The notes beneath the pieces were generated by a model that had not been told where the DNA came from, searched no databases, and was given only the letters and a program-made list of their open reading frames with translations. From NCBI GenBank assembly GCA_020425605.1, contig JAGQRH010000016.1:38134-102133 (forward strand): a DNA stretch of 64,000 bases, written 5' to 3'. Position numbers and translations under genes: made by a program. This DNA is from Planctomycetota bacterium (GTDB lineage: Bacteria; Planctomycetota; UBA8742; UBA2392). This document shows, piece after piece, positions 52,035-60,654 of this stretch. Each line of letters begins with the position of its first letter. Within the stretch, counting starts at the first letter, position 1.

Positions 52035-55000
52035 CTACGCTTCGGACGCCGCGCCGGCCTTGCCGAGCAGAACATAGATCCAGGACTTCCCGGCTTCGCC
52101 GAAGTCGTCAAGTATCGTGTACAGGAGAGGAACAAGCACCAAGGTGTAAACCATGCTCAACAAGATTCCGCCCAACACCATACGACCCATCGGGTAGTAC
52201 GGTTGGCCAACGAAGTTGGAATTCCCCAGCGCCATGGGAATCAATCCGAACGCCGTGGTAAGGCTGGTCAGTAGGATCGGCCGCATGCGTTGCCGCGCCG
52301 CCGTCTCTACCGCTTCCTTCCGTTCAACACCTTCGGCCCGCAACCGATTTATCAAGTCCACCAAAACGATGCCGTTATTCACCACTACACCGATCAATAC
52401 GACCAAGCCCAGCCCGGTCATGATGTCGAATGGCGTGCCGGTGACCCACAGGGCACCGTAGCCACCAACTAGAGCACCCGGCACGCTGACCGCGAGAATG
52501 CACGCAGGTTTCAGGATGCTTTCGAACAGGAAACACATGAGTAAGAACACCAGGGCGAGCGCGGCCAGAGCCATCCACAATAGCTCGGTAAGGCGCGACT
52601 CGAATTCGCCGAAGCGACCGCCGAGTTCCTGCGTGTAGCCGGCTGGGAACTTTACGCCTTCCATTGCCATGTTCACCTGCTGGCGGATGCGGCCAAGATC
52701 TTCCGTGCTGGTCGTGCCAACCACTCGCAAACTGGTCTGGCGGTTGCGGCGCCGGATTTCCCCCAAGCCGGACTTGGCAAGGCCGCTCGTCTTGGTGATC
52801 GCCTTTGCCGCTACGCTGCCGCCAGTCCCCGTAAAGACTCTAGTTTCGCTGACGTCTTGCAGGTTGGGGTCCCGAGAATTGCCTGCAGCGTCTTCTGGCG
52901 GCGCAAAACGCACCCGCAATGGCAGCAAGTTATCACCCTGCTGGAACTCCCGAAGTGTTGTGCCGGACAACTGGAATGCGAGCACTTGAGACAGCATGTT
53001 TGGCTCGACGCCAAAGGCAGCTGCCCGCTGCCGATCTACACCGACCGTTAGCTCGTCGATGCCTTCCGTTGTGTCCACCTGCACGCCTTCCAGCCCCTCA
53101 ATGCTTTGCAGCCTCACGGCGATATCATCGGCGAGTAGAAGAAGCCTTTGTGTGTCGGGTCCGTTGATGCGAATACTGACTTCACTGCTGGCGCTGCTGC
53201 CGCCTTCGAACTGGCCGCGCAACTCGACCCCCGCACGCTCCGGCAGCGCCGCCATCATCTTGGTGTATAGAACGCCCGATTCACCCACGCGATCGGGTTG
53301 GACCGAGATGTAGAACCGCGCCCGCGCAGCCGAGAAACTGACGCTCAACGACTCAATGCCGAATGCTTCGTCTGCCTCCTTCGGCGTTCGGCCATAAGTG
53401 GCGAGTGCCATCTCTTCGCTCATGCCGTCCGCCATCGCACGTTTGCGCTTCTCGCCTGCGCCGTCCACACCGAGAAGAATATCCTCCACATCAAGCACGT
53501 AGCGTCCTGCAATAGCATCGCGCAGTGGCTGGGTCTCTTCCATGTTGCCCTTGATGCCGGTCGGTCCGGCCTCTATATCGAGCGAGCCCGTAGCTGTGCC
53601 ACGGGCAATCTCGATGCTCATCGGCGAACCCGCCGGTACGGCCGCGGCGAGGCGTTCAAGATCTTCCGGCAACGTGATGGGCCGGCCGTTGTAACCAAGC
53701 ACGAAATCGCCTACGCGCACGCGGGCCTTCTCGGCGGCGCTGCCGGGTGCAATCTCTGTAACGAGCAGTGCTTTCCTGCGGATCATGATGTCCGACCCGC
53801 CGGAGAAGTTGGCGCTGATGCTAATGCGGTCGCGGTTACCCTGATTCTGGTCCGTCTTGGTGGTCGCGCCCATCAGCACGAACCAGAGGATCACGCTGCC
53901 TGGCACAACACAAAGCGCTACCATGTAGCGCGCAGGCATGAGCCAGCGTACGGTGCGGACATACCATTCGGCGATCCTATCTACGATCGGGGTGGACGGC
54001 GCGCCCTCCGCATTTCGGCCGGCCACGAGCGCCACGCACTCCCAAAGTGCAATGCCGGGAACCAGCAACAGACGTTCGAAGTTATTGCGTTCACTCCAGC
54101 GATATGCGAGTCGCGCGCGCAGACCGGTGAACCAGCGCCGCCCTCGCGACGTCTGATGTGCCTTGAGCAAGCCCGCGCGGAACATCGTCATGGGGATGAC
54201 GCCAATTGCGAGCACTATGCTGAACGCGAGGCTCAGGCAGACCGGCAGCCCGATCTTTCCCATCACGAAGCTAAGGAACGGCTCGCTGGACAAGAAGATT
54301 ACGCTAATGAAGACAATCACCGTTGTGCTGGTCGCCAGGATCAGCGCCAAGCCAACTTCGCCAGCGCCCCGCACGACTGCCGCCTCAGGAGCCTCGCCCA
54401 GGGCGTGCCTTCGGTAGACGTTCTCGGCAACCACGATGCTGTTGTCGAGCAGCATTCCCCCTGCAAGCGTGAAACCCATGAGGGCGAGAAGGTTTATGGT
54501 CTCGCCCATCAGGAACATGACTGCCAGCGTCAGCGTCATGCTGAGCGGAATCGAGAGCGCAATCACAAGCGACAGCCGCCAGCTCTTTAGGAACACCAGC
54601 AGCACGACGAATGCCAGAAGCCCCCCCCATGCAAGCGTCTGCATCAGGTTGCCGATGCTCTCTTTGATCGTGTCACCCTGATTCCAGGCGATGCGAGCGC
54701 TGAAGCCCTTCAATTGCGGTTTGGATTGCAAGTCCTGAAGCGCCTTTTCTACTCTCTCGCCGACTGCCACAGTGTTGGCGTCGCCGGTCTTGAATATTCT
54801 GCAGGTCGCACCCTCTCGCCCGTTGACGCGTACATAGCTGCTGACGCCGTATGTTTCGTAGACGCCCTTGTTGTCGTGACTGTGGCGGGTGATGTCGGCG
54901 ATGCGCAATCCCGGCCGTACTGGCAGATTTTCGATCTCCTCAATGCTGTGGAAACGAGAGTCCGCTACGAGATAGATGTCGCGTTCTTGCATCTGGCCAG

Positions 55001-55742
55001 TGCCGAGGTCCATCTTCTGGCGCACAGTCGTCTTGCCCGCGGGCGCCCGGAAGTTGTCTCCACGCAATCTCTGAAGCAACTCGGATAAGTTCACGCCGTA
55101 GGCGCGGGTCTTCTCAGGATCGAGGTCGAGGGCGATGAATTTGGTACGCGCGCCGTCAAACGAAACACTGGCGACACCGTCCACCGATTCCAGGTAGGGC
55201 TGCACCACACGCTCAAGCGTCAGGTACGGATCAACTGTGCCGTCTTCCCAATAGAAGCTGACAAACGCAACTGGCCAGCCGCCGCTGCTGCCTCGGAATC
55301 GGCGCACCTGGATGCGACCAACGTCGCTGGGCAGGCGCAGGCGGGCGCGCTCGACGGCCGCCATGATCTCGGCGTAGGCCTCATCCATGTCGCGGTCGCC
55401 GTCGAACTCAAGGTCGAAGTCAGCGCCGTCTCGCGCGGAAGTTGCGTTCAAGTCCTGCACGCCTGGAATGGTCGATAGCTCAGCCTCGACCGGCAGCGTC
55501 ACCTCACGCTCAACGGTTAAAGGAGAGACGGTGTCGCCGGCCTTGTTGTACGGCACCGAAACGCTGAGCGACTTCGGTTCAAAGCCGGCCGGGAACAACT
55601 CGACGGGCGTGAGCTGGAGGCTGATCACGCCGAGCACAGTCGTCGCCAGCAGCAATACGGTAACCGTCACCGGCCGGCGCGCAAAAAACGCCAGGATCGG
55701 GTGCTGCTCGCGGGCCTGTATGGGCGTGAACAGATCGCTCAT
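52035..55742 (-). CDS. RND-family efflux transporter with inserted PDZ domain
   Basis: The 1235-residue protein has the HAE-type RND fold: two sets of membrane helices (first after LFARRP-like start, MQTLAWGGLLAFVVLLVF, GGMLLDNSIVVAENVYRR; second GVVVNNGIVLVDLINRL) and two periplasmic loops. The usual DD of the first helix reads DN, as in many HAE relatives. Between the halves (roughly residues 650-740) is a PDZ-like domain (VTEIAPGSAAEKARVRVGDF, RPITLPEDLERL) that ordinary RND pumps lack. No adaptor or TolC gene is adjacent. ATG 55742 is chosen; GTG 55760 is possible. Confidence 0.88.
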   Translation of the reverse strand: MSDLFTPIQAREQHPILAFFARRPVTVTVLLLATTVLGVISLQLTPVELFPAGFEPKSLSVSVPYNKAGDTVSPLTVEREVTLPVEAELSTIPGVQDLNATSARDGADFDLEFDGDRDMDEAYAEIMAAVERARLRLPSDVGRIQVRRFRGSSGGWPVAFVSFYWEDGTVDPYLTLERVVQPYLESVDGVASVSFDGARTKFIALDLDPEKTRAYGVNLSELLQRLRGDNFRAPAGKTTVRQKMDLGTGQMQERDIYLVADSRFHSIEEIENLPVRPGLRIADITRHSHDNKGVYETYGVSSYVRVNGREGATCRIFKTGDANTVAVGERVEKALQDLQSKPQLKGFSARIAWNQGDTIKESIGNLMQTLAWGGLLAFVVLLVFLKSWRLSLVIALSIPLSMTLTLAVMFLMGETINLLALMGFTLAGGMLLDNSIVVAENVYRRHALGEAPEAAVVRGAGEVGLALILATSTTVIVFISVIFLSSEPFLSFVMGKIGLPVCLSLAFSIVLAIGVIPMTMFRAGLLKAHQTSRGRRWFTGLRARLAYRWSERNNFERLLLVPGIALWECVALVAGRNAEGAPSTPIVDRIAEWYVRTVRWLMPARYMVALCVVPGSVILWFVLMGATTKTDQNQGNRDRISISANFSGGSDIMIRRKALLVTEIAPGSAAEKARVRVGDFVLGYNGRPITLPEDLERLAAAVPAGSPMSIEIARGTATGSLDIEAGPTGIKGNMEETQPLRDAIAGRYVLDVEDILLGVDGAGEKRKRAMADGMSEEMALATYGRTPKEADEAFGIESLSVSFSAARARFYISVQPDRVGESGVLYTKMMAALPERAGVELRGQFEGGSSASSEVSIRINGPDTQRLLLLADDIAVRLQSIEGLEGVQVDTTEGIDELTVGVDRQRAAAFGVEPNMLSQVLAFQLSGTTLREFQQGDNLLPLRVRFAPPEDAAGNSRDPNLQDVSETRVFTGTGGSVAAKAITKTSGLAKSGLGEIRRRNRQTSLRVVGTTSTEDLGRIRQQVNMAMEGVKFPAGYTQELGGRFGEFESRLTELLWMALAALALVFLLMCFLFESILKPACILAVSVPGALVGGYGALWVTGTPFDIMTGLGLVVLIGVVVNNGIVLVDLINRLRAEGVERKEAVETAARQRMRPILLTSLTTAFGLIPMALGNSNFVGQPYYPMGRMVLGGILLSMVYTLVLVPLLYTILDDFGEAGKSWIYVLLGKAGAASEA

Positions 55743-55933
55743 GTACCCAGTTATACGCACGAGCGCCGGTTTGGGGCATAGGAGATAGGAGTTGGCGCCG
55801 TGGGGAAACCACGAGGCCTTTCCCCGGGCCCAATGCCGTCACTTCGCATCGTGAATCCCGACGGAGTCATTCCGTTCGGGTTTGATTGAAGATTACGGGA
55901 CCCGGCGGCCGATCTACGGTCGGGACTGCCACC

Positions 55934-56308
55934 ATGAAGAAGATCTACTTCCTAACCAGGCCAGTGGGCGCCGCAACGCGGTCCGGGAAGTGGCGTAACC
56001 GGCTGAAGAACACCTACAAAAGCACCGACGCCATCCGCGACATCATCGACTGGACGACCGAAGGCCGCGAGTTCTACGTAGCCATCATCTTCCACGCGAC
56101 CGGCGAGCGCCGTGTGTTCCACATGAACCCACCCGGCAGCGCCGAGATATGCACGGATTTCGCCACCAAGCGCCCGGTACTGAATGTGATCGACCAGATC
56201 CTGCGCCTCACGGCCCAGAACGCCGACATCGACATCTGCCTGCTGCAGCGGCGCCGCGGGGGCAACCCCGACAGCGGCCGCTGGGACGGCCCGCCCAGCG
56301 CGGCGTAG
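55934..56308 (+). CDS. Small hypothetical protein
   Basis: The 124-residue protein is basic at both ends, with a central beta-rich core (REFYVAIIFHATGERRVFHM). It starts MKKIYFLTRPVG and ends with an Arg/Gly tail. No signal peptide or membrane helix. ATG 55934 has only a weak site upstream. No family recognised; codon use is like that of neighbours. Confidence 0.6.
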   Translation: MKKIYFLTRPVGAATRSGKWRNRLKNTYKSTDAIRDIIDWTTEGREFYVAIIFHATGERRVFHMNPPGSAEICTDFATKRPVLNVIDQILRLTAQNADIDICLLQRRRGGNPDSGRWDGPPSAA

Positions 56309-56371
56309 CGAAGACACTCACTGACACACCCCCAGACAGGCGCGAAAACTTTTTTCGTGCCTGTTGATTCC

Positions 56372-56399
56372 ATAACGACATTATCTATAACGTCGTTAT
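56372..56399. promoter_or_regulatory. 28-bp near-palindrome, candidate regulator site
   Basis: ATAACGAC (56372-56379) and GTCGTTAT (56392-56399) form an inverted repeat, with inner TTAT/ATAA arms and one mismatch pair, centred at 56385-56386. It is AT-richer than its surroundings. Upstream of an Rrf2 regulator gene, it could be that regulator's operator. Confidence 0.5.
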
Positions 56400-56567
56400 G
56401 CACACTCTGCTGCCACAACACTGCGATCCGTGCGATGTCCATACGGGCCTTATCAAACGCAGGCGAGCGCAACTCTCCACAAACCGTGCCGATCAATGCG
56501 GACTAATAGAGTCCCTTTCTCCGCGTAAGCCTTTCGCATTGCGCCGCCTGCGCCGCCAAAGGCGGGC

Positions 56568-56596
56568 TTGCGCAATACATGCCGCCGCAATACTTT
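56568..56596 (+). promoter_or_regulatory. Putative promoter of the Rrf2 operon
   Basis: TTGCGC (56568-56573) and TACTTT (56591-56596) have a 17-base spacer. Transcription would begin near 56603, about 50 bases before the Rrf2 start. The rest of 56309-56652 holds the palindrome and nothing else I can support. Confidence 0.35.
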
Positions 56597-56652
56597 CTCC
56601 GCCGGATACGGTTACCAAAAAAGTCTGGGTTGATCCTTCGCGGGGCTCGAAC

Positions 56653-57102
56653 GTGATCATTACCTCCAAATCGGATTACGGGCTGAGGGCGGTTCTCTAC
56701 CTCGCCGAGTGCACCGGGCGCGTGCGCCTGCGCGAAATCAGCGCATCGCAGCACATCCCCGAAAGCGTCTGTGCGCAGATCATGCGCAAGCTGGTCGCCG
56801 CGCAGATCGTGCTTTCCCAGGCTGGGCCTGCCGGCGGCTACACGCTGGCGCGCTCACCCGAGACCATCTCGGTGGCCAGCGTTCTCTCGGCCTCTGACCG
56901 TGACATCTGCATTTTCCGCTGCGTCGAGGACGGCTGCGACTGCGACCTCGACGGCAAGTGCGCATTCCAGATGGTGCTGAAAGGCTTCGGCAAGGGCATT
57001 GCCGACTACCTTGACCATCTGTCGCTGGCCGACCTGCGCGAGCAGAACGGAAAGCTTCCTGAATTTCATCTTCCTGCACTCACCGCTGGAAAGGCGAGCT
57101 GA
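56653..57102 (+). CDS. Rrf2-family redox/Fe-S-type transcriptional regulator
   Basis: The 149-residue protein has the Rrf2 winged helix-turn-helix: TSKSDYGLRAVLYLAE, ISASQHIPESVCAQIMRKL, AGPAGGYTLAR. Five Cys lie in the region that binds an Fe-S cluster in IscR and NsrR (C86, C90, C95, C97, C103). The family senses Fe-S status, NO or redox state. I start at GTG 56653 because the family begins near TSKxxYGLR; an open frame extends 85 codons upstream but does not look conserved. Its stop shares bases with the next ATG, so it is co-translated with the HgdC-like gene. Confidence 0.88.
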   Translation: MIITSKSDYGLRAVLYLAECTGRVRLREISASQHIPESVCAQIMRKLVAAQIVLSQAGPAGGYTLARSPETISVASVLSASDRDICIFRCVEDGCDCDLDGKCAFQMVLKGFGKGIADYLDHLSLADLREQNGKLPEFHLPALTAGKAS

Positions 57103-60100
57103 TGCCGAACGAGATTCCAACGCCCGCAAATCTGCCCGATGAACTCATCATCGGACTTGACGTCGGCAGCACCACGGTCAAGGCCGTCGTGATGCACCCC
57201 GAGAACAATGAAATCCTGTGGTCCGACTATCGCCGCCACGAAACCAAGCAGCCTGAAAAGGTGCTTGAGTTCCTGAAGGAAATCACCGCGGCCTTCCCGA
57301 ACCACAAGAAGGAAAAGATCCGCCTGTTCATCACCGGCAGCGGCGGCACCAGCATTGCGCCGCTGGTCGGCGCGAAGTTCGTGCAGGAAGTGAACGCAGT
57401 CAGCCTGGCGGTCGAAATCTTCTACCCGAGCGCCGGCAGCGTGATCGAGCTTGGCGGGCAGGACGCAAAGATCATCATCTGGAAGGAAGACCCGAACGGC
57501 GGCAAGCGCAAGATTCCGTCCATGAACGACAAGTGCGCGGGCGGCACCGGCGCGGTGATCGACAAAATCAACGCCAAGGTAAAGCTGACGATCCCTGAGT
57601 TGGTCGCGCTGGACTATCACGGCGTGAAGCTGCATCCCGTCGCCGGCAAGTGCGGCGTGTTCGCCGAAACCGACATCAACGGGCTGCAGAAACAGGGCGT
57701 GCCGCCGTCGGAGCTGATGGCGTCGCTCTTCGAGGCCATCGTACAGCAGAACCTGTCAGTCCTGACGCGCGGCAACACGCTGCGCCCGGTCTGCCTGCTG
57801 CTGGGCGGGCCGAACACGTTCATCCCGGCCATGCAGGACGCCTGGCGCCACAACATCATGAAGGTATGGGAGGAACGCAAGTTCCCCCTGCCCGAGAACC
57901 CGGACCCGATGAAGCTGATCGTGGTGCCCGACAACGCCCAGTATTTCGCCGCAATCGGCGCCGTGTTGTATGGCAAGAACGAAGACCCGGAAGTCGCGCG
58001 CTTTGCCGGCATTGAGGCGCTGCAGGAGTTCGTAGAAGTAGGACGCGACAAGATGCGCGCGGCCGGCGGCGCGGCCAAGAGCCTGTCCAAGTCACCTGAA
58101 GAACTCAACGAGTTCAAAGAGCAGTACACGATACCCAAGCACACTTTCCCCGAATTCAAGCCGGGCGAAGTCGTTGAGGGCTGGGTCGGCATTGACGGCG
58201 GCAGCACAAGCACCAAGGCCGTGCTTTTGAACAAAGAAGGCGTGCTGATCGGTGCCTACTACGACCTCAGCAAGGGTAACCCGATCGAGGACACCAAGGT
58301 CGTAATGGCCGGCCTTCGGGACTCGATCGAGTCGCAGGGCGCGACGCTCAAGATCATGGGTGTCGGAACCACCGGCTACGCCAAGGACATTCTGAAAGAC
58401 ACCATCGGTGCTGACGTCGCGCTCGTGGAGACTGTGGCCCATACGCAGGCGGCCCTGCACTTCTACGACGACGTGGACGTGATCGTTGACGTCGGCGGGC
58501 AGGACATCAAGGTCATCATGCTCAAGAACGGGCGTGTGGCCGACTTCAAGCTCAACACCCAGTGCAGCGCAGGCAACGGCTACTTCCTTCAGAGCACGTC
58601 CTCGCGCTTCGGCCACCCCATCGAGAATTTCGCGGACATCGCATTCAAGGCCAAGGGCCTGCCGGTGTTCAGCTACGGCTGCGCCGTGTTCATGGAATCC
58701 GACATCGTCAACTTCCAGCAGCTCGGCTGGAGCGCGGACCAGATCATGGCCGGCCTCGCGCACGTGCTGCCGAAAAACATCTGGCTCTACGTCGTACAGG
58801 AACCGAACCTCGCCAAGCTCGGCCGCAGGTTTGTCCTGCAGGGCGGGACTCAACGCAACCTCGCGGCCGTGAAGGCGCAGGTCGACTTCATCAAGGGCAA
58901 GGTGCCAGACGCCGAAGTCATCGTGCACAAGTTCTGCGGTGAATCCGGCGCGATCGGCTGCGGCATTGAGGCCATCCGCGTCACCCAGCGCACGGGCCAC
59001 ACGCACTTCATCGGCATGGATGCGCTGCTGGGCCTCGGCTTCAGCAGCAAGCGCGACGAGTCCACCCGCTGCTATTTCTGCAAGAACAAGTGCCTGCGCA
59101 CGTTCATCGACACCAAGACGCCAGCCGGTGACGAACGACGCTTCATCATCGCGACCTGCGAAAAGGGCACAGTTGAAGACGTTGCCAAGATGCGCGACAT
59201 CAAGGGCAAGATGGACGAGAAGAAGAAGCACAACCCGAATTTCGTCGATCTCGCCGCCAAGAAGGTATTCGAAAGCTTCAACGCCACCCCGGTGCTGAAG
59301 GAAGACAAACGCGGCATGCTCAGCCGCTTCCGCCTGCCGGGCGTGAAAGAGCAGCTTGAAAAGCGCGAGCGCCTGAAGGACATCAAGATCGGCATGCCGC
59401 GTGCCCTGAACATGTACAACACCGGCACCTTCTGGAAGACGTACCTCGAAGCAATCGGCGTCAACCCGAAGAACATCACCTGGTCCGACTTCACCAACGA
59501 AGAGCTCTACAAGAAGGGCTCGCGACGCGGCAGCATTGACCAGTGCTTCCCGGCCAAGGTCAGCCTCGCTCACGTTCACGACCTCGTGTACGCCAAGAAG
59601 AAGCCGGACGTCATCCTGTTCCCGATCCCGAACACGCTGCCGACGGACATGACGGACATGCTCGACAGCTGCTCATGCCCCACCGTGACCGCCACGCCGG
59701 AAGTCGTGAAGGCCGCCTTCACCAAGGAAGGCGACATCTTCAAGGAACAGGGCATTGAGTACTGGGACCCAGTGGTGGACCTCTACCGCCCGCCGCTGGC
59801 AGAGAAGCAGATGTTCAAGTTCTTCAGCGACAAGTTCGGCATCAGCAAGGAAGAAAACGCCGCAGCGCTCAAGCAGGCATTCGCCGCGCTGGAACACTTC
59901 AAGGTCAAGGTCCTGCGCGAGCCCGCCCGCAAGGTACTCGAGAAGCTGAAAGCCGACGGCAAGCTCGGCGTCGTGCTGCTGGCTCGCCCGTACCATCATG
60001 ACCCGGGCTTGAACCATGAGATCGTCGAAGAGTTACAGATGATGGGCTACCCCGTGTTCAGCCTCGACAGCCTGCCCATCGATGAAGACATTCTCGAAGA

Positions 60101-60554
60101 GGTCTTTGGCGCCGACGTGAAGGCCGGAAACATCCCCAACGGCATGGCCGTGACGGACGTCTGGAAGAATGCTTACTCAACCAACAGCGCCCAGAAGCTC
60201 TGGGCAGCCAAGTACGTGGCACGCCACCCGAACCTGATCGGGCTTGACCTGAGCAGCTTCAAGTGCGGCCACGACGCACCGATCTACAGTGCCGTGGAAG
60301 AGATCGTGACCGAAAGCCTGACGCCGTACTTCACGTTCCACGACATCGACGAAAACAAGCCAACGGGTGCGATCAAGATCCGCACCGAAACCATCGACTA
60401 CTTCCTCAAGCGCTACATCGAGGACATGCAGGACAAGAAGGCACGCAAGACCGAGCTTCTGCAGAAGCTCGAGGCCAAGAAGGCCGAGTTGATCGCCAGG
60501 CAGAAGTCCGAGCAGGACAAGTCCGACCCGGAGCTGGCAGCCGTAAGCAGCTAG
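57102..60554 (+). CDS. Tandem BadF/HgdC-type ATPase fused to HgdB-like domain
   Basis: The 1150-residue protein has two ASKHA ATPase halves (GLDVGSTTVKAVV at 19; GIDGGSTSTKAVL near 363) as in activators of 2-hydroxyacyl-CoA dehydratases and benzoyl-CoA reductases. Each half has the two cluster Cys: C145 (KCAGGTG) and C184 (KCGVFAETD), then C488 (QCSAGNG) and C527 (YGCAVFMESD). One chain could therefore hold the four-Cys [4Fe-4S] cluster normally shared by a homodimer. Next is a CxxCxxxC site (657/660/664) with C686, then an HgdB-like region (CFPAKVS, DSCSCPTVT) and a Lys/Glu-rich helical tail. It would hydrolyse ATP to inject low-potential electrons into its partner. Confidence 0.85.
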   Translation: MPNEIPTPANLPDELIIGLDVGSTTVKAVVMHPENNEILWSDYRRHETKQPEKVLEFLKEITAAFPNHKKEKIRLFITGSGGTSIAPLVGAKFVQEVNAVSLAVEIFYPSAGSVIELGGQDAKIIIWKEDPNGGKRKIPSMNDKCAGGTGAVIDKINAKVKLTIPELVALDYHGVKLHPVAGKCGVFAETDINGLQKQGVPPSELMASLFEAIVQQNLSVLTRGNTLRPVCLLLGGPNTFIPAMQDAWRHNIMKVWEERKFPLPENPDPMKLIVVPDNAQYFAAIGAVLYGKNEDPEVARFAGIEALQEFVEVGRDKMRAAGGAAKSLSKSPEELNEFKEQYTIPKHTFPEFKPGEVVEGWVGIDGGSTSTKAVLLNKEGVLIGAYYDLSKGNPIEDTKVVMAGLRDSIESQGATLKIMGVGTTGYAKDILKDTIGADVALVETVAHTQAALHFYDDVDVIVDVGGQDIKVIMLKNGRVADFKLNTQCSAGNGYFLQSTSSRFGHPIENFADIAFKAKGLPVFSYGCAVFMESDIVNFQQLGWSADQIMAGLAHVLPKNIWLYVVQEPNLAKLGRRFVLQGGTQRNLAAVKAQVDFIKGKVPDAEVIVHKFCGESGAIGCGIEAIRVTQRTGHTHFIGMDALLGLGFSSKRDESTRCYFCKNKCLRTFIDTKTPAGDERRFIIATCEKGTVEDVAKMRDIKGKMDEKKKHNPNFVDLAAKKVFESFNATPVLKEDKRGMLSRFRLPGVKEQLEKRERLKDIKIGMPRALNMYNTGTFWKTYLEAIGVNPKNITWSDFTNEELYKKGSRRGSIDQCFPAKVSLAHVHDLVYAKKKPDVILFPIPNTLPTDMTDMLDSCSCPTVTATPEVVKAAFTKEGDIFKEQGIEYWDPVVDLYRPPLAEKQMFKFFSDKFGISKEENAAALKQAFAALEHFKVKVLREPARKVLEKLKADGKLGVVLLARPYHHDPGLNHEIVEELQMMGYPVFSLDSLPIDEDILEEVFGADVKAGNIPNGMAVTDVWKNAYSTNSAQKLWAAKYVARHPNLIGLDLSSFKCGHDAPIYSAVEEIVTESLTPYFTFHDIDENKPTGAIKIRTETIDYFLKRYIEDMQDKKARKTELLQKLEAKKAELIARQKSEQDKSDPELAAVSS

Positions 60555-60654
60555 AGCCCCCGCTGGGAAGCCGGGGACCGCCGAAGGCGGAACGAAACAG
60601 GAAGGTCGAACAGAAGAAACTAGACTCACTCCGCCATACCAGCGGAGAGGAACA

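Noticed and set aside
56398..56652. Longer Rrf2 start at ATG 56398
   Set aside because: The added 85 residues are low-complexity and basic, overlap the palindrome, and are not a feature of the Rrf2 family.
58092..59579. 495-codon minus-strand open frame inside the HgdC-like gene
   Set aside because: Antisense shadow; composition is typical of the reverse of GC-rich coding sequence and no domain is visible.
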